Assembly: GCF_006064855.1 (NCBI RefSeq)
Contig: NZ_CP040753.1
Location: 558,001-622,000 of the forward strand
DNA length: 64,000 bases
Direction: 5' to 3'
DNA from: Sulfitobacter sp. BSw21498
GTDB taxonomy: Bacteria > Pseudomonadota > Alphaproteobacteria > Rhodobacterales > Rhodobacteraceae
Every line of letters starts with the position of its first letter. Position 1 is the stretch's first letter. This document shows positions 18,822-28,932 of the stretch, in pieces. The notes under the pieces were generated by a model, which had not been told where the DNA came from, made no database searches, and worked only from the letters and a program-made list of their open reading frames with translations. Made by a program: the position numbers and the translations under genes.

Positions 18822-20078
18822 ATGGAACATCTGCCATTAGAGCTGCCGGATAATCCGAAACTTGCGGGCAACATTACGCATTTCGCCCGTGCACTGCGGC
18901 GTGCCGGACTGCCTATCGGCCCCGGGCGCGTAATCGACGCGATCCGCGCGGTCGAAGTGGCGGGGTTCACGGACAAGATCGATTTCTACTGGACGCTGCA
19001 CGCCTGTTTCGTGAACCGTCCCGAACACCGGATCATCTTTGCGCAGCTCTTTCGTTTGTACTGGCGCGATCCGCGGTATCTGGAACATATGATGGCGGCG
19101 ATGTTGCCGGCAATCCGTGGCGTACAGGAAGACCGCCCTGCTCAAGCCGCCGAGAAACGCGCCGCCGAAGCCCTGCTGGACGGTGCCGAAGCGCCCGAAC
19201 GCGAAGAAGACGGCCCCGACGATGATCGCGAGACAGAGATCAAGGTCGACGCGAGCCTCACGATGTCCTCGCGCGAACGTCTGCGCAGTCTTGATTTCGA
19301 ACTGATGAGCCTCGCCGAGGTGGCTGAGGCCAAGAAGATGCTGGCGCGGTTGAGCCTGCCGGTTAAACCCATGCCCTCGCGCCGCGCCATGACTTCCCCG
19401 AGGGGGCGGATTGACGCGGCGCGCACCCTGCGGGCGGCTCTGCGGCGCGGCGGCGAGATGCACAAGCTGGCATTTAAGACCCCACGCCCCCGCTATCCTA
19501 ATCTGGTGGTGCTTTGCGATATATCCGGCTCGATGAGCCAGTATTCCCGCATGGTGCTGCATTTCCTGCATGCGGTGAGCAATGCCAAGGGCGCGGGATG
19601 GGCGCAGGTACATGCCTTTACCTTCGGGACGCGGTTGACCAATATCACGCGCCATCTGGCCACCCGCGATGTGGATGCCGCGCTGAAGGCGGCAGGGGCA
19701 CAGGCGCAGGATTGGGAAGGCGGTACCCGTATAGGCGCAAGCATAGAGGCGTTTAACCGCGATTGGTCGCGGCGGGTCATGGGGCAGGGTGCCGTTGTGC
19801 TGCTGATCACTGACGGGCTGGATCGCGACGCGCCCGACGATCTGGCGCGGCAGATGCAGCGGTTGCAGCTGTCAGCGCGGCGGCTGATCTGGTTGAACCC
19901 GTTGTTGCGGTGGGACGGTTTTGCGCCCAAGGCGGCGGGCATTCGCGCAATGCTGCCCTATGTTGACAGTTTTCGCGCCGGCCATTCGATTGCCTCGCTC
20001 GAGGAGCTGGCAGAGGTGATTTCCCGCCCCGATGACAGGGGCGAGAAAACGCGTTTGATGGGTCTGATCGACCGTTAG
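18822..20078 (+). CDS. CoxE-like von Willebrand A domain protein
   Basis: 418 aa from the ATG at 18822; an upstream GTG at 18807 lies inside a strong hairpin and is disfavoured. The N-terminal helical region resembles CoxE (GNITHFARALRRAGLPIGPG). A charged Glu/Asp-rich linker follows, then a VWA domain from about residue 225 with an intact MIDAS: DISGS (Asp233, Ser235, Ser237), a Thr in GGTRIGASI, and LLITDGLDRD. VWA proteins of this type pair with MoxR ATPases, here the preceding gene. The last bases lie 3 bp from the convergent purL. Confidence 0.88.
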   Translation: MEHLPLELPDNPKLAGNITHFARALRRAGLPIGPGRVIDAIRAVEVAGFTDKIDFYWTLHACFVNRPEHRIIFAQLFRLYWRDPRYLEHMMAAMLPAIRGVQEDRPAQAAEKRAAEALLDGAEAPEREEDGPDDDRETEIKVDASLTMSSRERLRSLDFELMSLAEVAEAKKMLARLSLPVKPMPSRRAMTSPRGRIDAARTLRAALRRGGEMHKLAFKTPRPRYPNLVVLCDISGSMSQYSRMVLHFLHAVSNAKGAGWAQVHAFTFGTRLTNITRHLATRDVDAALKAAGAQAQDWEGGTRIGASIEAFNRDWSRRVMGQGAVVLLITDGLDRDAPDDLARQMQRLQLSARRLIWLNPLLRWDGFAPKAAGIRAMLPYVDSFRAGHSIASLEELAEVISRPDDRGEKTRLMGLIDR

Positions 20079-20081
20079 GGC

Positions 20082-22241
20082 TTAGGCAAAGGTGGCTGCA
20101 AAGGCCCCGCGGTAGGTCGCCGACAAATCTGCCAGCGGCGCTTTGACACCACCAAAGTTCACTTGGTCGCCGCCGAATTTCCCGACGCTTTCGAGATGCA
20201 GACCGGCGCTTTGGGCCGCGACCATCAAGGCTTCGGCTTGGTCGAAGTTGCACGCAATCAGGTAGCGCGCCTGATCCTCGCCAAACAGAACCTGTGTATC
20301 GGCGGAATCCAGGGTGACCCCGACGCCAGCTTCCTCGGCCAGCTCGAACGCGGCAAGCGCGAGGCCACCGTCTGACAGGTCGGTACAGGCTTTGATCAGC
20401 GCGCGGTTGGCACGGATGAATTCACCGTGGGCTTTTTCTAAGGCCAGATCTACATGGGGCGCATCGCCGTCGCGACGGTTGAAGACTTCGAGCAGCAGGG
20501 CAGATTGCCCGATGTGCCCTTCGGTGGCACCCAGAACCAAAGCGACATGGCCGTCACGGACCTCTTTGCCGATGATCTCGTCTGTGTGTTTCAGCAGGCC
20601 GACTGCGCCGATGGTGGGCGTTGGCAGGATGCCTTTGCCGTCGGTTTCATTGTACAGCGAAACGTTGCCCGACACGATGGGCATATCCAGCGCGGAAACT
20701 GCCTCGCCGATGCCTTTCAGCGCGCCGACGAACTGGCCCATGATCTCGGGCTTTTCGGGGTTGCCGAAGTTCAGGTTGTCGGTGGTGGCAAGGGGCAGAG
20801 CCCCGACGGCACAAAGGTTACGGTAGGCTTCGGCCACGGCCTGTTTGCCGCCCTCGACAGGGTTCGCCTTGACGTAGCGCGGCGTCACATCCGAGGTGAA
20901 CGCTATGGCTTTGTCTGTGCCATGGATGCGCACGATACCCGACCCCAGACCCGGTGTGCGGGCGCTGTCGCCCATAACCATCGTATCATATTGTTCATAG
21001 ACCCACGCTTTGGATGCGTAGTTCGGGCTGGAGATCAGCGCGTGCAGCCCGTCGATGGGATCAATGCCCGGCACATCCGACAGTGGTTCGGCTGCGGGTG
21101 TCTCTACGTAGGGGCGGTCATATTCGGGGGCGTTGCCCGACAGCGCCTTGAGCGGCAGGTCGGCTTTGACCTCGCCATTGTGCACGATCAAGAAACGGTC
21201 TTCGGCGATTGTTTCGCCCACGATAGCAAAGTCGAGGTCCCATTTGTCAAAGACGGCTTTCGCCTCGGCTTCGAGTTCGGGGCGCAGGACCATCAGCATA
21301 CGTTCCTGGGATTCCGACAGCATCATTTCATAGGCGGTCATGGCATGTTCGCGGGTCGGGACCTTTTCGAGGTCCAGACGTACACCAAGGTTGCCCTTGT
21401 CGCCCATTTCCACGGCAGAGCAGGTCAGACCCGCCGCACCCATATCCTGAATGGAGATTACAGCACCGGTCGCCATCAGCTCTAGCGTGGCTTCCATCAG
21501 GCGCTTTTCGGTAAAGGGGTCGCCGACCTGAACGGTGGGGCGTTTGTCTTCGATGGTGTCGTCAAATTCAGCCGAAGCCATTGTCGCGCCGCCGACGCCA
21601 TCGCGGCCGGTTTTCGCGCCGAGATACACAACAGGCATGCCGACGCCGGAAGCGGCGGAGTAGAAAATCTTGTCTGTGTCGGCCAGACCGGCAGCAAAAG
21701 CGTTCACAAGGCAGTTGCCGTCATAGGCGGTGTCAAACCGAACCTCGCCCCCCACAGTTGGAACGCCAAAGCAGTTACCATAGCCGCCAACGCCTGCAAC
21801 GACGCCATGCACCAGTTGACGGGTCTTGCGATGCTCAGGCGAGCCAAAGCTAAGCGAATTCATCGCCGCAATAGGACGCGCGCCCATGGTGAAGACATCC
21901 CGCAGGATGCCGCCCACGCCAGTCGCGGCCCCTTGGTAGGGTTCGATATAGGACGGGTGGTTATGGCTTTCCATTTTGAAAACCAGCGCCTGGCCGTCGC
22001 CGATATCGACGATGCCCGCGTTTTCGCCCGGTCCGCAGATCACCTGAGGGCCCTCGGTCGGCAACGTGCGCAGCCATTTCTTTGACGACTTGTAGGAACA
22101 GTGTTCGTTCCACATGGCCGAAAAGATGCCCAGTTCGGTAAATGTGGGTTCGCGCCCGATGATGTCCAGAATACGCTGATATTCATCGGCGTTGATGCCG
22201 TGGCTCGAAATCAGTTCTTGCGTGATGGCTGGTTCGGTCAT
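20082..22241 (-). CDS. purL: Phosphoribosylformylglycinamidine synthase II
   Basis: Large subunit of FGAM synthase of the PurLQS type: 719 aa, the small form that needs separate PurQ and PurS. Signatures include [12 protein letters not shown] near residue 44, [20 protein letters not shown] (shown in part: [15 protein letters not shown]), [19 protein letters not shown], and [17 protein letters not shown]-grasp-like halves of the PurM/PurL fold are both complete. It is convergent with the coxE-like gene (3 bp apart) and not adjacent to other pur genes here. Confidence 0.97.
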   Translation of the reverse strand: MTEPAITQELISSHGINADEYQRILDIIGREPTFTELGIFSAMWNEHCSYKSSKKWLRTLPTEGPQVICGPGENAGIVDIGDGQALVFKMESHNHPSYIEPYQGAATGVGGILRDVFTMGARPIAAMNSLSFGSPEHRKTRQLVHGVVAGVGGYGNCFGVPTVGGEVRFDTAYDGNCLVNAFAAGLADTDKIFYSAASGVGMPVVYLGAKTGRDGVGGATMASAEFDDTIEDKRPTVQVGDPFTEKRLMEATLELMATGAVISIQDMGAAGLTCSAVEMGDKGNLGVRLDLEKVPTREHAMTAYEMMLSESQERMLMVLRPELEAEAKAVFDKWDLDFAIVGETIAEDRFLIVHNGEVKADLPLKALSGNAPEYDRPYVETPAAEPLSDVPGIDPIDGLHALISSPNYASKAWVYEQYDTMVMGDSARTPGLGSGIVRIHGTDKAIAFTSDVTPRYVKANPVEGGKQAVAEAYRNLCAVGALPLATTDNLNFGNPEKPEIMGQFVGALKGIGEAVSALDMPIVSGNVSLYNETDGKGILPTPTIGAVGLLKHTDEIIGKEVRDGHVALVLGATEGHIGQSALLLEVFNRRDGDAPHVDLALEKAHGEFIRANRALIKACTDLSDGGLALAAFELAEEAGVGVTLDSADTQVLFGEDQARYLIACNFDQAEALMVAAQSAGLHLESVGKFGGDQVNFGGVKAPLADLSATYRGAFAATFA

Positions 22242-22330
22242 GATGCGCGTTTTCCCCTAGCAATATGCCACACCTCTTAGATCAAGCGCAGCGCGGGGAA
22301 AAGACCTAAGGCGGGAGAAGAGCGTCGGCC

Positions 22331-22359
22331 AAAAAAAAGGCCGAGCACGAAGCTCGGCC
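22331..22359 (-). terminator. Rho-independent terminator (end of candidate sRNA, downstream of lysR)
   Basis: On the minus strand GGCCGAGC (complement of 22352-22359) pairs with GCTCGGCC (complement of 22339-22346) around TTCGT, followed by eight T. It would also stop lysR read-through. Confidence 0.85.
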
Positions 22360-22412
22360 GAGTCCAACAGGGAGGTATGAAGAAGCGGCACGGAGCCGCC
22401 CGTCTTCATACC
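22331..22412 (-). ncRNA. Candidate ~82-nt small RNA with two stem-loops
   Basis: Read on the minus strand from 22412: stem-loop 1 has a perfect 10-bp outer stem (GGTATGAAGA 22374-22383 with TCTTCATACC 22403-22412 in plus coordinates) and an inner GCGGC/GCCGC stem. A 14-base linker contains TCCCTGTTGGACTC, and stem-loop 2 is a classic terminator with eight U. A promoter-like pair (22418-22445) would start transcription at the first base of stem-loop 1. ACCTCCCTG at the foot of stem 1 could pair with Shine-Dalgarno sequences. This resembles the CcsR-type small RNAs of Rhodobacter in design, but I cannot assign it to a family. Confidence 0.55.
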
Positions 22413-22417
22413 GCCCA

Positions 22418-22445
22418 ATTATGCGGCGCGAGTGCGTGGATCAAG
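22418..22445 (-). promoter_or_regulatory. Candidate promoter of the small RNA (RpoH-like)
   Basis: On the minus strand CTTGAT (complement of 22440-22445), 16 bases, then CATAAT (complement of 22418-22423). A CTTG-type -35 element is characteristic of RpoH promoters in Rhodobacterales. The predicted start falls about 22410-22412, at the foot of stem-loop 1. Confidence 0.45.
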
Positions 22446-22493
22446 GCTGGAATCGTTAATCTATGACATGCCCGATATGCGGTTTTCGCATAG

Positions 22494-23399
22494 CTAGCGG
22501 GATTCCTTCTCACGCAGCAGTTTGCGGTGGGTGATGATCTCGTCTTGGACAAAATCCTTGAATGCCGCGACCCGTTTGGACGAGCGCAGTTCTTCGGGGT
22601 AGGCAAGGAACACAGGTACATCAGCCGACTCGGTCTCGGGGAGCACCTGCACGAGGTCGGGGAAGTCTTGGATCAGGTAGTCAGGCAGAACCCCGATCCC
22701 GAGGTTGTTGATGACCGCTTGGAGCACACCAAAGTAGTTGTTTACCGTCAGCATCGACCGCACGTCATGCATCATTAGCTGCTGGATCAGGTTCAGGCCC
22801 GCGTGCACCTGGTTGCTGTCTGTATTCTGGCAGATCAGGCGGTGGTCCGACATATCTTCAAGCCGCTGCGGGGTGCCGTTCGCCTCGAGATAGGCGGGTG
22901 AGGCGTACATGCACATCTTGATCATCATCAGCTTTTTGCGCACCAGATCGGCCTGCGACGGTTCTTTCATGCGGATGGCCACATCGGCTTCACGCATAGG
23001 AAGGTCCAGCACGCGCTCTTCCAGCATCAGGTCGACTTTGAGGTCGGGGTATTTTTCGTAAAGCTTGGGCAGGCGAGGTGCCAGCCATAAGGTGCCAAAG
23101 CCGGTTGTCGTGGTGACGCGCAGTTCGCCAAAGACCTCTTCTTCGCTGTCGCGGATGCGCGCCGCAGCGGTATCGAGCCGTTTCGACATGGCGACTGTGG
23201 CATCAAACAGCAGCTCGCCTTGTTCCGTGAGGATCAGCCCGCGCGCATGGCGGTGGAACAGGTTGGTATTCAACTGCTCTTCCAACCCGCGGATCTGGCG
23301 GCTGACCGCAGATTGCGACAGGTTCAGCTTGTCCCCCGCATGGGTCAAGCTGCCGGCATCCGCAACGGCGTGAAATATTCTGAGCTTGTCCCAATCCAT
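22494..23399 (-). CDS. LysR-family transcriptional regulator
   Basis: 301 aa; the start at 23399 is chosen because MDWDKLRIFHAVADAGS is the family N-terminus. The winged helix-turn-helix spans residues 1-60 (LTHAGDKLNLSQSAVSRQI), followed by a type 2 periplasmic-binding-like effector domain. The length is normal. It is divergent from the indolepyruvate oxidoreductase gene, with 262 bp between the starts, so it may control that gene, itself, or the adjacent small RNA region. The effector is unknown. Confidence 0.9.
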   Translation of the reverse strand: MDWDKLRIFHAVADAGSLTHAGDKLNLSQSAVSRQIRGLEEQLNTNLFHRHARGLILTEQGELLFDATVAMSKRLDTAAARIRDSEEEVFGELRVTTTTGFGTLWLAPRLPKLYEKYPDLKVDLMLEERVLDLPMREADVAIRMKEPSQADLVRKKLMMIKMCMYASPAYLEANGTPQRLEDMSDHRLICQNTDSNQVHAGLNLIQQLMMHDVRSMLTVNNYFGVLQAVINNLGIGVLPDYLIQDFPDLVQVLPETESADVPVFLAYPEELRSSKRVAAFKDFVQDEIITHRKLLREKESR

Positions 23400-23661
23400 G
23401 AGGGCCACCTTTTGTGATGTGCGCGCTGTTCGCAAGAGCAGCCATCTTTGCGCGGATTACGGTTTAAAAACAACCCTCCGACAGGGGGCATCGGGACATA
23501 TACGTTTATCTTATCACGGATAGATCGGGTCAGTGTGCAAAAGATCAAGGGCGCGCGTCCGGTGCATTGTTATATTGGGGCGGACACAACGCTAGACAGG
23601 TCAGCTTTTGTGACCTAGTGTGAAGCCATAGCTATTGATTGCACGTAGGGGAGGACGCGCT

Positions 23662-26600
23662 ATGGGTACGCAAAAAATTTCACTAACTGACCGGTATGAC
23701 CTTGAGAAATCGCCAGTGTTGCTGAACGGCACACAGGCGTTGGTGCGCATGATGATGATGCAGGCCGCAAGGGACAAAACCGCAGGTCTAAACACCGCGG
23801 GCTATGTGACCGGATACCGCGGGTCGCCCTTGGGGGCCGTGGACTTGCAGATGGAGCGCGCCGCCAAGTCGCTGACCGCGCATAACGTCGTGTTCGAGCC
23901 GGGCCTGAACGAAGATCTTGCCGCTACCGCCCTTTGGGGCAGTCAGCAGGCAGAGCTGCGCGGCGAAGGCAAGTACGACGGTGTGTTTGGCCTGTGGTAC
24001 GGTAAAGGCCCGGGGGTGGACCGTTCCGGTGATGTGATGCGCCATGCCAATATGGCAGGCTCGTCCACACATGGTGGTGTGCTGATGGCTATGGGGGATG
24101 ACCACACGGGTGAATCCTCTACCGTGTTGCACCAGTCCGAGTGGGCGATGGTGGATGCCTATATGCCCGTTGTCAGCCCTGCCGGTGTGCAAGAGATCCT
24201 TGATTACGGTATTTATGGATGGGCGCTAAGTCGGTTTAGCGGGCTATGGGTCGGTCTCAAGACGATGAAAGATACCGTAGAGGCAACATCGGTGGTGAAT
24301 GGCGACCCGAACAGGATGAAGCTGGTCACGCCGCAGTTTGATATGCCCGACGGGGGGCTCAACATTCGTCTGCAAGATACGCCGCACCTGCAAGAGGCGC
24401 GGATGATTGACTATAAACGATATGCCGCCGAAGCGTTCAGCCATGCCAACAAGATGGACAAACGCATGTGGGGCAAGCGCGGGGCCAAAATCGGCATCGT
24501 GGCTGCGGGTAAGAACTGGCTGGATGTGATCCACGCTATGAGCCTGCTCAACATCGACGAAAACGAAGCCGAGCGTCTGGGCCTCACACTCTACAAGATC
24601 GGTCAGACTTTCCCACTGGATATGAAGGGCTTCCATTCCTGGGCTGAAGGGCTTGATCTGGTCATTGTCGTCGAAGAAAAGCGCAAGCTGATCGAAGTGC
24701 AGATCAAAGAGGCCTTGTTCTCGGATACGCATCGTCGGGTCTATGGCTGGCACAAAGGCGGTGGTGCCGGGATGGAGCATGGCGAAGAGCTGTTCCCCAC
24801 CCGTGGCGCGCTGGACCCGATATGGATCGCCGAAAAGCTGGGGGGCATCTTTATCGAGGAAGGCCGAAATACCGATGGCATTAAGGCCGGCATGGAAGCG
24901 CTGGATACCGCACGACGTGCCGATAACGCCGAAGACATTGCCGCGCGTGTGCCGTACTTCTGTTCAGGCTGTCCACATAACTCATCAACCAAGCTCCCAG
25001 AAGGGAGCCGCGCCTATGCCGGGATCGGTTGCCACTATATGGTGCAATGGATGGACCGCGAGACGACGGGCTTTACCCATATGGGGGGCGAAGGGGCGAA
25101 CTGGATCGGTGAGTCCAAGTTCTCAACGCGCGAGCATGTGTTCCAGAACCTCGGGGACGGGACATACAACCACTCGGGCAATCTGGCGATCCGTGCGGCC
25201 ATCGCGGCCAAGACGAACATTACCTACAAGATCCTGTACAACGATGCTGTTGCGATGACAGGTGGCCAGCATAACGAAGGCGATCTGGACGCGCCGCGTA
25301 TCGTGGCAGAGATCAAGGCCATGGGCGTCAAGAATATCGCTGTGGTCTATGACGAAAAAGAGGATGTGGATCAAAAGGCCTTTGGCGACGTGCCCATGTA
25401 CGAGCGTGCCGATCTACAAACCGTGCAAGAGAACTTCGCAAAGCTTAAGGGCGTCAGCGCAATCGTCTATATCCAGACCTGTGCCGCCGAAAAACGTCGT
25501 CGACGCAAGCGGGGGCTGTTCCCCGATCCCGACAAGCGCGTGTTCATCAACACGGATGTCTGCGAAGGCTGTGGGGACTGTGGTGTGCAGTCGAACTGCG
25601 TCTCTATCGTGCCCGAAGAAACCGAACTGGGACGCAAGCGGGCGATTGATCAGTCGTCATGCAACAAGGATTTTTCTTGCGTGAATGGCTTTTGCCCGTC
25701 GTTCGTGACACTTGAAGGGGCCAAGATCCGTAAGGACCCTACAACCGAGGTCAAAATCCCCGACCTGCCCATGCCAAAGCTGCCTGCCATCAACGGGACG
25801 CATAACGTGGTGATCACCGGAGTCGGTGGTACCGGGGTCGTAACGATCGGCGCTGTGCTGGCGCAAGCGGCACAGATTGACGGCAAGGGCGCTGGGATGA
25901 TGGAAATGGCGGGGCTGGCCCAAAAGGGCGGGGCCGTGCACATCCATTGCCGTATTGCGAACCGACCCGAAGACATCAGCGCCATTCGCGTGGCAACGGG
26001 CGAGGCGGATGCGTTGATCGGGGGGGACCTTGTTGTCTCTGCCGGCACAAAGACACTTGGCCTGACGCGCGCTGGGCGGACGGGGGCGGTTGTGAACTCG
26101 CACCAGATCATCACGGGGGAATTTACCCGCGATACTGAATTCCAGATGCCCTATGACCGGCTGACCCTCGCACTAGAGGCGCGGTTGAAAGATGATGTGG
26201 CGCTTTTTGATGCGTCCGATTTGGCCAAGGCAACGCTGGGGGATTCGATCTACTCCAACATGATGATCTTTGGCGCGGCGTGGCAGCAAGGGTTGATCCC
26301 GCTCTCGCTTGATAGTTTGCAACAGGCGATCACGCTGAACGGCGCGGCGGTTGAACGAAACCTGCGTGCGTTCGAAATGGGCCGTTGGGCGGTGTTGCAC
26401 CCCGAAGACGCCAAGCGTGTAATGACGCCAAATGTCGTCGCGCTGCCAAAAACCTTGGACGAAAAAATCGCCTTCCGGAAAGACCACCTGACGGCCTATC
26501 AGGGCAAGGGTTTGGCGAAACGCTATGGCGCGATGATGGACGAGATCACGGATGACCGCCTGAAGGAGGCCATGGCGTTGGGCTATCACAAGCTCTTGTC

Positions 26601-27078
26601 TTACAAGGACGAATACGAGGTCGCACGCCTGTTGAAATCCACCCGTGCCAAAGTGGCAGAGGCGTTTGACGGTGACCCCAAGATGACCTTTAACCTCGCA
26701 CCGCCCATCATGTCGAAAACCGGCGCTGATGGCCGCCCGATGAAACGGACCTTTGGCGCATGGATGGAGGGACCGTTCAAGCTGCTGTCGCGCATGAAGT
26801 TCCTGCGCGGCACGCCGTTTGATCCTTTTGGCCGCACCGAAGAACGCCGGATGGAACGGTCCTTGATCACCCAGTATGAAGCCGACATGAAGGACGTATT
26901 GCCCCAGCTGACCGAAGCGACGCATGACGCGATTGTCGCTCTGGCCGAACTCCCCCTGCAAATCCGCGGCTTTGGCCCGGTAAAGCAGGCGAATGAGTCC
27001 AAGGCCGCCAAGCGCCGCGAGGAACTGCTGGCGGTGATCCGGTCAGGGGGCACGCAAACGTCGCGCGCGGCAGAATAG
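23662..27078 (+). CDS. Indolepyruvate:ferredoxin oxidoreductase, single-chain type
   Basis: 1138 aa, ATG at 23662 behind GGGGAGGA. It is a 2-oxoacid:ferredoxin oxidoreductase family enzyme that oxidatively decarboxylates aryl-pyruvates from aromatic amino acids. Visible parts in order are an N-terminal pyrimidine-domain half, a TPP domain with NLGDGTYNHSG near residue 497, an iron-sulfur region with Cys634, Cys637, Cys640 and Cys646 (CEGCGDCGVQSNC) plus CNKDFSCVNGFC, a gamma-type domain from about 720 (GVGGTGVVTIGAV, QKGGAVHIHCRI), and a C-terminal extension to 1138. It thus fuses the IorA and IorB roles in one chain. It stands alone, divergent from a LysR gene. The exact 2-oxoacid is inferred from the family. 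Confidence 0.9.
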   Translation: MGTQKISLTDRYDLEKSPVLLNGTQALVRMMMMQAARDKTAGLNTAGYVTGYRGSPLGAVDLQMERAAKSLTAHNVVFEPGLNEDLAATALWGSQQAELRGEGKYDGVFGLWYGKGPGVDRSGDVMRHANMAGSSTHGGVLMAMGDDHTGESSTVLHQSEWAMVDAYMPVVSPAGVQEILDYGIYGWALSRFSGLWVGLKTMKDTVEATSVVNGDPNRMKLVTPQFDMPDGGLNIRLQDTPHLQEARMIDYKRYAAEAFSHANKMDKRMWGKRGAKIGIVAAGKNWLDVIHAMSLLNIDENEAERLGLTLYKIGQTFPLDMKGFHSWAEGLDLVIVVEEKRKLIEVQIKEALFSDTHRRVYGWHKGGGAGMEHGEELFPTRGALDPIWIAEKLGGIFIEEGRNTDGIKAGMEALDTARRADNAEDIAARVPYFCSGCPHNSSTKLPEGSRAYAGIGCHYMVQWMDRETTGFTHMGGEGANWIGESKFSTREHVFQNLGDGTYNHSGNLAIRAAIAAKTNITYKILYNDAVAMTGGQHNEGDLDAPRIVAEIKAMGVKNIAVVYDEKEDVDQKAFGDVPMYERADLQTVQENFAKLKGVSAIVYIQTCAAEKRRRRKRGLFPDPDKRVFINTDVCEGCGDCGVQSNCVSIVPEETELGRKRAIDQSSCNKDFSCVNGFCPSFVTLEGAKIRKDPTTEVKIPDLPMPKLPAINGTHNVVITGVGGTGVVTIGAVLAQAAQIDGKGAGMMEMAGLAQKGGAVHIHCRIANRPEDISAIRVATGEADALIGGDLVVSAGTKTLGLTRAGRTGAVVNSHQIITGEFTRDTEFQMPYDRLTLALEARLKDDVALFDASDLAKATLGDSIYSNMMIFGAAWQQGLIPLSLDSLQQAITLNGAAVERNLRAFEMGRWAVLHPEDAKRVMTPNVVALPKTLDEKIAFRKDHLTAYQGKGLAKRYGAMMDEITDDRLKEAMALGYHKLLSYKDEYEVARLLKSTRAKVAEAFDGDPKMTFNLAPPIMSKTGADGRPMKRTFGAWMEGPFKLLSRMKFLRGTPFDPFGRTEERRMERSLITQYEADMKDVLPQLTEATHDAIVALAELPLQIRGFGPVKQANESKAAKRREELLAVIRSGGTQTSRAAE

Positions 27079-27174
27079 GGCGGCAGAATAGGCCTGTTGA
27101 ATTGGGCGGCTGTAACGCGCCTGTCATGAAGCGCTGCTAGAGGACAAGGCAGGACCCTTGAAAAGGAACTGATC

Positions 27175-28074
27175 TTGACCCTCCAGCAGCGTGACCTCAA
27201 ACCGATGACAGCGCGTGACATCAGCTATGCCTATTCCGCCAAGTCGCGTCCTGCGCGTGCATTTATCCGGCTGATGGAAAACAGCACAGGCCGTCTGGGG
27301 CTGATGAAACGTGCCATCGGCTATGAAGATGACATGTCGCACGGCATGGGGTTCTTTGACGTGATGGTCCAGCGCTATGGGCTGACGCTTAAGGTGGTGG
27401 GCGGCAGCCTGTCGAACATCCCCACCACTGGCCCTATCATCGCGTTGGCGAACCATCCCTATGGTATTCTTGACGGGTTGATGCTTGGTCACATGCTGTC
27501 GCGCAGCCGAGGCGAATTCAAGATAATGGCCCATTCGGTATTTAACCGCGCGCCGAACCTGAACCGCCATCTGCTGCCGATCAGCTTTGATGAGGATAAG
27601 GCGGCGCTGGCGCTGAACTTGCGCACCCGCAAGACCGCGCTGGACTATCTGGGACAGGGCGGTGCTGTCGGGGTTTTTCCGGGCGGTACCGTCAGCACCG
27701 GGGCGCGACCCTTCTCACGTCCGATGGATCCGGGCTGGCGCGGTTTCACGGCGCGTATGATTGGCAAGTCGAATGCGACCGTGGTGCCGATCTATTTCGA
27801 TGGGCACACCAGTCGGATGTTCCAGATTGCGAGCCACCTTCATCACACCCTGCGCATGGGGTTGTTGATCAAAGAATTCCGGAAACGGGTCGATACGCCT
27901 GTGCGCGTAGTCATCGGCGAACCCATCGGCAGGAATGTGCTGGACCCGATGGCAAAGGACGCAAAAGCTATGATGGATTTCCTGCGCAAAGCGACGTATG
28001 AGTTGTCACCAGAGCCCGCAAAATCCTTTGATCTGGGGTTTGAATTTGAAGATCGGCATCGCGCCGACAGATGA
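27175..28074 (+). CDS. Lysophospholipid acyltransferase family protein (PlsC/OlsA-like)
   Basis: 299 aa. The TTG at 27175 has AAGGA seven bases upstream and is preferred over the ATG at 27205, which has none. The acyltransferase block I reads LANHPYGILDG (His and Asp of the HX4-5D motif) and block III reads GVFPGGTVST in place of FPEGT. No signal peptide or clear membrane helix is present, so membrane association is probably peripheral. It may act in phospholipid or ornithine-lipid synthesis; the substrate is inferred. murI follows after 12 bp, suggesting co-transcription. Confidence 0.82.
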   Translation: MTLQQRDLKPMTARDISYAYSAKSRPARAFIRLMENSTGRLGLMKRAIGYEDDMSHGMGFFDVMVQRYGLTLKVVGGSLSNIPTTGPIIALANHPYGILDGLMLGHMLSRSRGEFKIMAHSVFNRAPNLNRHLLPISFDEDKAALALNLRTRKTALDYLGQGGAVGVFPGGTVSTGARPFSRPMDPGWRGFTARMIGKSNATVVPIYFDGHTSRMFQIASHLHHTLRMGLLIKEFRKRVDTPVRVVIGEPIGRNVLDPMAKDAKAMMDFLRKATYELSPEPAKSFDLGFEFEDRHRADR

Positions 28075-28086
28075 CGGTAAGGTGTT

Positions 28087-28896
28087 ATGGCAGTTGGTAT
28101 TTTCGATTCTGGTCTTGGCGGGCTGACCGTGTGGGATGCCGTTCAGGCGCAGTTGCCCGACGTGGATTTCGTGTATTTGGCTGACAGCGCCCATGCCCCA
28201 TACGGCGTGCGCAATGCCGACGACATTTACAACCTGACGACAGCGGCCACCCAGCGGCTGTTTGATGCGGGGTGCGATCTGGTGATCCTTGCATGCAACA
28301 CCGCCTCTGCGGCCGCGTTGCGCCGTATGCAAGAAGGGTGGGTCCCGTCGGGCAAGCGCGTCTTGGGTGTTTTCGTGCCGCTGATTGAGTCGATGACCGA
28401 GCGCCAGTGGGGTGATAATTCCCCCCCGCGCGAGGTCGATCTGAAACATGTGGCGCTGTTTGCGACGCCCGCGACGGTTGCCAGCCGTGCGTTCCAACGC
28501 GAACTGGCGTTTCGGGCGATTGGTGTCGATGTCGAAGCGCAGGCCTGTGGCGGTGTCGTCGATGCGATCGAAGACGGTGATTTCATCCTCGCCGAGGCCT
28601 TGGTACGCAGCCACGTGGACGCGCTAAAGCGCAAAATGCCTGCGCCAGAGGCCGCGATTCTGGGGTGCACGCATTATCCGCTGATGCAGGAAACCTTTCA
28701 GGATGCGCTTGGCCCCGATGTCAAAGTGTTCAGCCAAGCCAATTTGGTCGCGCATAGCCTGGGCGATTACCTGCAACGTCACCCCAATATGTTGGGCACG
28801 GGCGAGGCCGCCTTCTTGACCACGGGCGACCCCAAAAAAGTCAGCAGCCGTGCAACGCAATTCTTGCGACGACCGTTGACCTTCCAAGCGGCCTAA
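28087..28896 (+). CDS. murI: Glutamate racemase
   Basis: Makes D-glutamate for peptidoglycan. 269 aa with both catalytic cysteines: Cys70 in LACNTASAA and Cys194 in [21 protein letters not shown] is at the N-terminus and DSAHAPYG near residue 35. The length is normal. It begins 12 bp after the acyltransferase gene and is followed by argC 36 bp later, all on the same strand. Confidence 0.95.
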   Translation: MAVGIFDSGLGGLTVWDAVQAQLPDVDFVYLADSAHAPYGVRNADDIYNLTTAATQRLFDAGCDLVILACNTASAAALRRMQEGWVPSGKRVLGVFVPLIESMTERQWGDNSPPREVDLKHVALFATPATVASRAFQRELAFRAIGVDVEAQACGGVVDAIEDGDFILAEALVRSHVDALKRKMPAPEAAILGCTHYPLMQETFQDALGPDVKVFSQANLVAHSLGDYLQRHPNMLGTGEAAFLTTGDPKKVSSRATQFLRRPLTFQAA

Positions 28897-28932
28897 CACG
28901 TATTTGCTAACACTTTCCAAACGGAACCCGAC

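Noticed and set aside
20454..21485. 343-aa open frame antisense to purL
   Set aside because: Purely a shadow of the high-GC third codon positions of purL; no ribosome site or homology.
22378..22466. Possible 29-residue peptide starting at ATG 22378
   Set aside because: The GGGAGG is only one base from the ATG and the sequence is better explained as a hairpin of the minus-strand RNA.
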